From positions 5,329,001 to 5,393,000 of the forward strand of contig NZ_CP071448.1 in the NCBI RefSeq assembly GCF_017352115.1: a stretch of DNA of 64,000 nucleotides. The letters are read 5' to 3'. Both the position numbers and the translations under genes were made by a program. Shown here in pieces: positions 58,430 to 64,000 of the stretch. Positions within the stretch are counted from its first letter, which is position 1; each line of letters starts with the position of its first letter. The notes beneath the pieces were generated by a model that was given only the letters and a program-made list of their open reading frames with translations, was not told where the DNA came from and made no database searches. This stretch comes from Flavobacterium endoglycinae (GTDB lineage Bacteria > Bacteroidota > Bacteroidia > Flavobacteriales > Flavobacteriaceae).

Positions 58430-59782
58430 TTATTGGAAAGCGTATGTAGTCATTCTAAAGTTACTAGTAGCGCTTGTGAATGTATAGATGTTGTTGGTAA
58501 ATTGAATTTTGAAAGCTTCTTTTTTCACATATAAACCACTTGGATTCATAATTTCTTTATCAATGTTTTTAAGTAAAGCAGGTTCTGCAATTATAGCTCC
58601 AGTATTACTTTGCCAAGTACCAGGAACTAATATAAGTGTTTTATTAACCGCATCTTCTTGTACTGTAAAGTTGTGATACATTAATGCTTTTCCTCCAGTA
58701 AAAGAGTAAGTGATATAGCTTTCGCCAAAAGCATCATTAAATGTAAATTGTATACGATTTACTTTTTGTGTCGATGGCAGGTTTGCGTGTATTTCTTTAA
58801 TTAATGAATTAAATAATGCTGAATTAGTTGGTGCAGTAGCTAAGTTAGCATTAATATATGCATATCCTGTCTGCGGTGCCTGAAGCATTACTTTATAATC
58901 ATCCGTAATAATAAGCGGTTTAGTAGAATATTTAATTACTGCACTAACACCACCAGTTCCAGTTGCAGTAAAACTTCCATCTGCATCATTATATACAAAA
59001 TTTGAAAGTTTTTGTCCGCCTACTTCAACCGCTGGGCTAACAACAATTCCAGTTGGAGTATAACCAACTCCCATATTGTAACTTACAGAATATCCGGCCT
59101 CTATAGAATTTGATTCAGCGAAACGAGTTACAGGACTGAATGAAAAATCAAATTTATGAACTGTTGTTCCATCTGTAGTTTCTAACAATCTGAACAATGG
59201 TCTTTCATTACTTCCAATAACATTATCTTCCATTTCTAGGTTTTTAGGAAGATCTGCCCAATCTGCTGCAGTTGCTTTTACAAAACGAATTTCTGTTCCG
59301 TTTCTATTGGCTTTAAAAATAATTTCTCCGTTTTCTTGCCCATAGTATAAGAACTGGAAATCTCCTAAATATCCTTTTGCTCTTAATGCAGGAATTGGAT
59401 AATTATCTGATTCTGATAAAAGATGAATTCTGTTTTTTGTAGTGAAAGTTAAACTTACAGTGCTTCCAAGTTGAATTTCATATTCACTTTTGTATACATC
59501 TGTATCTGAATCAAAATCTGAAGCCATTTCTACAGTCCCGTCTTGAGCAAATCTGAACAAGTGTGTATAACCACCTAAGACTGTATTGTCTGTAAAATAA
59601 ACTGTTTTCCATCCAAACTGTGATGAAAGCAATGCTTGACTAAGTTCTGATTTCTGAATGTTTAAACGTTCAGTTGGTGTTTTATCAAATAATTGTTCAG
59701 CGTCAGTATTATTGTTACAGGCGCTTAAATGCAGTATCAAAATTGCTGCAAATAAATACTTATATATGTTTTTTATTTTCAT
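58430..59782 (-). CDS. DUF4302 domain lipoprotein
   Basis: 450 residues with a type II signal and lipobox (LSAC, Cys22). The DUF4302 pattern SQALLSSQFGWKTVYFTDNTVLGGYTHLFRF...DGTVEMASDFD is clear. Such proteins occur in Bacteroidota next to SusC/SusD pairs and a zinc metallohydrolase lipoprotein, as here. They are surface or periplasmic with unknown function. It is the last gene of the locus, 11 bp after the metallohydrolase gene. Confidence 0.85.
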   Translation of the reverse strand: MKIKNIYKYLFAAILILHLSACNNNTDAEQLFDKTPTERLNIQKSELSQALLSSQFGWKTVYFTDNTVLGGYTHLFRFAQDGTVEMASDFDSDTDVYKSEYEIQLGSTVSLTFTTKNRIHLLSESDNYPIPALRAKGYLGDFQFLYYGQENGEIIFKANRNGTEIRFVKATAADWADLPKNLEMEDNVIGSNERPLFRLLETTDGTTVHKFDFSFSPVTRFAESNSIEAGYSVSYNMGVGYTPTGIVVSPAVEVGGQKLSNFVYNDADGSFTATGTGGVSAVIKYSTKPLIITDDYKVMLQAPQTGYAYINANLATAPTNSALFNSLIKEIHANLPSTQKVNRIQFTFNDAFGESYITYSFTGGKALMYHNFTVQEDAVNKTLILVPGTWQSNTGAIIAEPALLKNIDKEIMNPSGLYVKKEAFKIQFTNNIYTFTSATSNFRMTTYAFQ

Positions 59783-59793
59783 GATACTTGTTT

Positions 59794-60654
59794 TTAATTG
59801 TTTATTACACCTGTTGTGTTTTTCTCTGCTTCATCTCTCAAAGCATAAAAATCCATGTTGAATGCTTCTTTGAAGTATTTAACAACCAAAGCTTCTTTCG
59901 TTTTTAATGCCTGATAAGCAAATGGACTTTGGATTCCATCAAGGAATGCTTGATAATCTGCTTTTGTATAAATCAAAATCATTGAAGCTGTTTCTGCGAA
60001 ATCTTCGTTGATGTTTGATCTTGCGTAACTTGTTATAAATCCAATTTCATTAGATTCTGGAATATCATAATTGTACCAATCTGCTGTATATCCTACAGGA
60101 GTTACAGCTGCCCATGATTTTTCGTCGAAAGGTTTGTTTTGGTTCAAAATGTGAATGTATTCGTGCTGGATCGTATGAATAAATTCTGAAACATTATCAC
60201 GATCAGTTTGATCAATATAATCTGTTTCAAATAATGTTACTCTTTGTCCTCCTTCGGCTAAACCTAAAGTTCTAGTTCCTACACTATTTAAATTGACTCC
60301 TCCAACTAAAACAATTTCTCTTGGTGCAATTTTTTTCACAAAATCAGCTCCTCCAATAGTTGAGTAACTTTTAAGCCAGATTTCTTCAACAATTTCTAAG
60401 GCTGGCTTTACTTTATCTATTGTTGGCGGAAATAAATAACGGCTGTTGTCAACTGTATTTTGGTTCCATTTATATTGTACATTAATGTTAAAAGGATTCA
60501 AATATGTAGTTGTAATCCAATTATCTAAAGCCGTTTTTGTTGGCTGTGTAAAATCTAATTGGCTTTCTCCCGGCTGATCTTCACTTCCACATGAAATTAA
60601 CGCTGCAGAAACCACGGCCATAATGGCTAGTTTATTGTATTTGAATAGTTTCAT
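59794..60654 (-). CDS. Substrate-import-associated zinc metallohydrolase lipoprotein
   Basis: 286 residues. Lipobox LISC (Cys22). The catalytic zinc motif HEYIH lies at 164-168 in FIHTIQHEYIHIL, followed by a Glu-rich stretch. This class is defined by its association with TonB-dependent SusC/SusD uptake and fits a peptidase or other hydrolase acting at the outer membrane. It lies 19 bp after susD and before DUF4302, in one operon. The substrate is unknown; glycans are not implied by this gene. Confidence 0.85.
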   Translation of the reverse strand: MKLFKYNKLAIMAVVSAALISCGSEDQPGESQLDFTQPTKTALDNWITTTYLNPFNINVQYKWNQNTVDNSRYLFPPTIDKVKPALEIVEEIWLKSYSTIGGADFVKKIAPREIVLVGGVNLNSVGTRTLGLAEGGQRVTLFETDYIDQTDRDNVSEFIHTIQHEYIHILNQNKPFDEKSWAAVTPVGYTADWYNYDIPESNEIGFITSYARSNINEDFAETASMILIYTKADYQAFLDGIQSPFAYQALKTKEALVVKYFKEAFNMDFYALRDEAEKNTTGVINN

Positions 60655-60673
60655 AAGTTTTTAATTTTAAAGA

Positions 60674-62149
60674 TTATCTAGGATTTAATTCAACTCCAGT
60701 ATTTGAGGCATGCAACGGAATTTGTAATGCTCTTCTGTTATCATCTTTTACCAAAATGTTTGTTGGTTTGTTGGTTGTTTCGTGATTCACTACGATGTTA
60801 AAACGTTTTACATCAAACCATCTCATTCCTTCGTGTACAAAATCTCTTCTTCGTGCTTCTGCAATTGCTTTAACGTAAGAGGTTTGCACTGGTGTCATAG
60901 TATAGAATGGTGTATATTCATCAGCAATTACTGGATATTTTGCTACAATTTTTGCTTCTGTCAATTTATCTGAGGCAACATACCCTACCGTTCTTGTTGA
61001 TAGGAAATAGTCTAATTCATCATTTGCTAAGGCAATCTCTCCTTTCATTACATGTGCTTCGATTCTGTTCAAGAAAAATTCATCATTGCTTAATAAAACT
61101 TCTGCTACATAAGGATCTCCAATTCCAGCAGTTACGTTAGAATATTTAAAGTACTCATAAAACTTAGGCATAAATACTGTGATACTACTGTTTGATGAAT
61201 AAAAGTTATAATACCATGGTTTATTATAAGGACTTACTCCCGATCCAAAAATTTCAGGGTATCTTGCTCCCGAAAGATAAAAGCGATTTGAATAGTACGA
61301 TCTGCTCACAATTGAATTTGCTGAAACGATTAATAAGTTTGTTTCGGCATTGCTATCTGCGTAAGCTAATCTTTGATCAACGGCGCTTAATAAATCATAT
61401 GATGGAAAGTCTCTTAATTTTCCTTCTGGTTTAGAACCTAAATCATTAGATAATTCGATTACTCGGTCCCAATCACCTTTTACTAGATAAAATCTGCTGG
61501 CAAAAGCTTTTGAAGCATTTACGTTAAAGTGGAATTTTGGTTGTTTGTAATCATTGGTTACTAATTTTAAGCCTTCTTCAATATCTTTTTGAATAAAATC
61601 AAAAACTTCAGCAACTGTGTTTCTTTTGTACTTTGTTACTAATTCTGTTTCTGGTTTTGTAACATAAGGAACTCCTAAATCTGATGCTGCCGTGGCAGGA
61701 TTATAACGTTTAGACCATAATGAAACCAGCATATAATGAGAGTAAGCTCTTGCCATTAAAGCTTCACCTTTTTGAGGATTAAGCGTTGCAGGGCTTCCTA
61801 GATCTTCAATTGCTTCTAATGCTTTGTTTGCATGAGCGATTGCTTTGTAACATGCATCCCAATAAAAAGCCTGAGTATCTATATCTGTAGTTTCTGTTTG
61901 TATTTCCCAGTTATAGCTTTGCTCATTTTTTATTAAAGTCTGTGGCATGCCACTGTCAAAAACGTTATCAGACATTGTTTCTGCAATATCAAAATAACTC
62001 ATTTGCGGATAAGCCTCAACTAGTAATTCTGAGATTTTTTCAGGAGTGTCAATTTCTGTTCTGTTATCTGGTTTTTCCGAAAGGAAATCATCACAGCTAG
62101 TAATACTTACCAGTATCAATAGGGATAAAGCTATTTTTAAGTTTTTCAT
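60674..62149 (-). CDS. RagB/SusD-family outer-membrane lipoprotein
   Basis: 491 residues, type II signal with lipobox ITSC (Cys19). SusD helical repeats are visible: ETTDIDTQAFYWDACYKAIAHANKALE, LNPQKGEALMARAYSHYMLVSLW. The C-terminal VHEGMRWFDVKRF segment is diagnostic. It binds the substrate and forms a lid on the SusC transporter. The ligand class cannot be read from sequence. 13 bp separate it from the SusC gene. Confidence 0.92.
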   Translation of the reverse strand: MKNLKIALSLLILVSITSCDDFLSEKPDNRTEIDTPEKISELLVEAYPQMSYFDIAETMSDNVFDSGMPQTLIKNEQSYNWEIQTETTDIDTQAFYWDACYKAIAHANKALEAIEDLGSPATLNPQKGEALMARAYSHYMLVSLWSKRYNPATAASDLGVPYVTKPETELVTKYKRNTVAEVFDFIQKDIEEGLKLVTNDYKQPKFHFNVNASKAFASRFYLVKGDWDRVIELSNDLGSKPEGKLRDFPSYDLLSAVDQRLAYADSNAETNLLIVSANSIVSRSYYSNRFYLSGARYPEIFGSGVSPYNKPWYYNFYSSNSSITVFMPKFYEYFKYSNVTAGIGDPYVAEVLLSNDEFFLNRIEAHVMKGEIALANDELDYFLSTRTVGYVASDKLTEAKIVAKYPVIADEYTPFYTMTPVQTSYVKAIAEARRRDFVHEGMRWFDVKRFNIVVNHETTNKPTNILVKDDNRRALQIPLHASNTGVELNPR

Positions 62150-62162
62150 ATTTTTTTGACTA

Positions 62163-64000
62163 TTATAATGAAAGATTTAAAGTAAATGTATATTGAGAGG
62201 TTACCGGTAAAGCAACTCCTCCAGAATTACGGAACTCAGGATCCTGACCGTTTAATCTTTTATCTGAGTAAATTAACCATGGATTAACTGCAGAACCTTT
62301 TAATGTAAAAGTGCTTAATCCTAACTTTCTCTTGAAATCTTTAGGGAATTCCCAGCTTAATGAAATGTTTTTCAAACGGATGAAATCACCATCTGCAATA
62401 CGAGCATCTGAATAGTTGTACGTATTGTAAGCTCTTGCAAGTGTACGTTCTCCACCATAATTAGCATTTAAACGTCTGTCTGCAATAACCGGAACATTTG
62501 TAAAGTTTTCATCTCCTGGATTAATCCATCTGTTTGTGAAATCTTTTGTAAATACCGTTAAATCGTCATATGTACTATCGTATACAGGGTTTAAACGAAC
62601 TTTGTTTCCGCCTGACCCCACAAAAAACACATATAATGACCAGTTTTTGTATGTAAATGTATTGGCTAAACCAATAGATTTGTTTGGCTCAATTGATCCT
62701 TCATATTTTAAATATTTTGTAACATCTAAATTATCTTGAAAGTTCGCATCGGTAATATTATTATCTGCACCCGGCTGTAAAATAAAGGTTGGAAGACCTT
62801 GGTTATTTAAACCTGTAAACTGATAAGAATAAATAGAGTTTCTTGGATGTCCAACTGTATTTCCTCCATTTGAATCTACTAAGTCAAATGCGGTAGGCGT
62901 GTTTTGTAACTTAGTGATTTCTTGGTGATAAACTGAGAAATTAAGAGACGTTGTCCATTTAAAGTCTTTTGCATCGATGTTTTTAGTTGTAATTCCAACT
63001 TCAAGACCTTTAGTTTCCATATCGGCATTGTTTCCTTGTCTAACTCTCTGACCTCCAATTCCTGAAGTAATTACATAATCTACTAAGTCAAATGCCTTAC
63101 GACGATAAACATCTGTAGTCAATTGCACTCTATTGTTGAACATTCCCAGATCAAGTCCAATGTTAGTTTCGAATTGTTTTTCCCAAGTTAAATCACCATT
63201 TTGTAATTCATCAATTCTAATTGAAGTTTCTCTGTTGTCTAGATTAAAACGATCTGTGATATAACTTTTGTAAATCGCTAAAGAGTTTGTTGCAGGTCCT
63301 GCAGTTGCAGTTAAACCGTAAGAAGCTCTAAGTGCCAAAGTATTAATAGATGCTACATCTTTCATGAATTTTTCTTCGGCAACGTTCCATTTTCCACTGA
63401 AAGTGTAAGTTGGCAGCCATCTAGAAGAATCGCTATTCCCTTGTCTGTTAGATCCATCATAACGTCCTGTAACAGAAGCTGTATAACGACGATCGTATGT
63501 ATACCCTACTTTTCCGAAGAAACCTACTGTTCTTTCTTTTTCTTCATTAAACCCATAGTAAGAATCTCCACCATTAATGATTTTTTCAATGATTCTAGGA
63601 TCTGTAAAAGCAGTCAAACCTCTGTCGTATTGTAAACCAGCAGCTGTAAATTGATCGCTAGTTCTGTCTACAACTCTCATCTCTGTTCCAAATAAACCTT
63701 CAACTTCATGTTTATCTGCGAAAACATTTCTGTAATTAACACTATTTCTTAGGTTGTAAGAAGTCATGTCATTAGTAAATTTTCTTAAGAAACCTCCATT
63801 TGGTAAAACAGAAACTTTTGGTGCTGTTAAATCATTTGGATCTTGGTATAAGAAAATATTTTGGTCTCTTACCAATGTATTAACACCATCTTCTCCATCT
63901 GGAGTTCCTGCTTTGTAAGCACCTACTACGTTTGAGTTTTCTAAAATTTTGTGCTCACGGCTTGTATTTGCATAACGTGCTGAACCTGTTAAGTTATACG
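62163..64000 (-). CDS. SusC/RagA-family TonB-linked outer-membrane protein (5' end outside window)
   Basis: The frame is open to the right window edge, giving the C-terminal 612 residues. The sequence is typical of SusC barrels: GEGAFGKVGYTYDRRYTASVTGR-like GFFGKVGYTYDRRYTASV, SSRWLPTYTFSGKWNVAEEKF, SYGLTATAGP and the final aromatic strand ending TFTLNLSL. It imports the substrate in a TonB-dependent manner with SusD as partner. The N-terminal plug and signal peptide are beyond 64000. Confidence 0.93.
   Translation of the reverse strand, partial: YNLTGSARYANTSREHKILENSNVVGAYKAGTPDGEDGVNTLVRDQNIFLYQDPNDLTAPKVSVLPNGGFLRKFTNDMTSYNLRNSVNYRNVFADKHEVEGLFGTEMRVVDRTSDQFTAAGLQYDRGLTAFTDPRIIEKIINGGDSYYGFNEEKERTVGFFGKVGYTYDRRYTASVTGRYDGSNRQGNSDSSRWLPTYTFSGKWNVAEEKFMKDVASINTLALRASYGLTATAGPATNSLAIYKSYITDRFNLDNRETSIRIDELQNGDLTWEKQFETNIGLDLGMFNNRVQLTTDVYRRKAFDLVDYVITSGIGGQRVRQGNNADMETKGLEVGITTKNIDAKDFKWTTSLNFSVYHQEITKLQNTPTAFDLVDSNGGNTVGHPRNSIYSYQFTGLNNQGLPTFILQPGADNNITDANFQDNLDVTKYLKYEGSIEPNKSIGLANTFTYKNWSLYVFFVGSGGNKVRLNPVYDSTYDDLTVFTKDFTNRWINPGDENFTNVPVIADRRLNANYGGERTLARAYNTYNYSDARIADGDFIRLKNISLSWEFPKDFKRKLGLSTFTLKGSAVNPWLIYSDKRLNGQDPEFRNSGGVALPVTSQYTFTLNLSL

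Noticed and set aside
1..64000. tRNA, rRNA, insertion sequence or prophage
   Set aside because: No cloverleaf, transposase, integrase, terminal inverted repeat of an insertion sequence or phage structural gene was found by reading both strands.

Overview
The window is a chromosomal segment of an AT-rich Bacteroidota bacterium, most likely a Flavobacterium of the F. johnsoniae type. The evidence is the low GC content, genes without Shine-Dalgarno sequences, many promoters with the Bacteroidota -7 element TAnnTTTG, a SusC/SusD locus, a fused branched-chain 2-oxoacid dehydrogenase E1, and a complete Bacteroidota-type his operon. No rRNA, tRNA, phage, insertion sequence or CRISPR array was seen. 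The gene content is mostly core metabolism. The novelty lies in regulation and in intergenic DNA.

Layout. 1-9.1 kb: a 2-oxoglutarate oxygenase (cut by the window edge) divergent from the E1 alpha/beta fusion; a quinone-oxidoreductase-like gene behind its probable Crp/Fnr activator, with a 16-nt palindrome at about -42; three uncharacterised genes, one ComJ-like; a lipoprotein; an MscS channel with a DUF3817 partner; a DUF6155 gene. 9.2-16.5 kb: two helicases, a type II NADH dehydrogenase, a Bcr/CflA exporter, two small secreted proteins and an XRE regulator. 17.1-21.7 kb: a cNMP/CBS/DUF294 signalling protein with an aberrant DnaQ-like partner, convergent with acetyl-CoA synthetase. 22.1-30.5 kb: leuA-leuB-[attenuator]-ilvD-ilvB-ilvN-ilvC on the minus strand. 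30.6-37.9 kb: a TPR-like protein, tandem M1 peptidases, a CBM9-like protein, and three paralogous small membrane proteins of which one carries an in-frame TAG. 38.0-46.5 kb: the his operon (hisL-G-D-C-B-NTF2-H-A-F-IE). 46.5-51.0 kb: a two-component system divergent from an LTA-synthase-like transferase. 51.0-58.1 kb: an S1/P1-like nuclease, a secreted protein, YeiH with a LysR regulator, a von Willebrand A protein and fabG. 58.4-64.0 kb: a SusC/SusD locus with a zinc metallohydrolase lipoprotein and a DUF4302 lipoprotein.

Main discoveries. (1) The his operon starts with a 19-codon leader peptide carrying five His codons, followed by an antiterminator segment and an intrinsic terminator. (2) ilvD is preceded by a 24-residue leader with runs of Ile and Val codons and the same geometry. 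Both are classic ribosome-mediated attenuators. (3) Six nTTAAk-like hexamers at an exact 11-bp period lie between the two-component operon and the LTA-synthase-like gene and end 10 bp before its -7 element. They resemble a multiplied PmrA box. (4) Every his gap (72-166 bp) and several other intra-operon gaps hold long AT-rich quasi-palindromes belonging to a few dispersed families. One supplies the C-terminus and stop codon of hisD, and two flank a foreign-looking NTF2-fold gene inside the his operon. (5) A 30-bp repeat recurs directly after stop codons in the sense orientation of the gene it follows.
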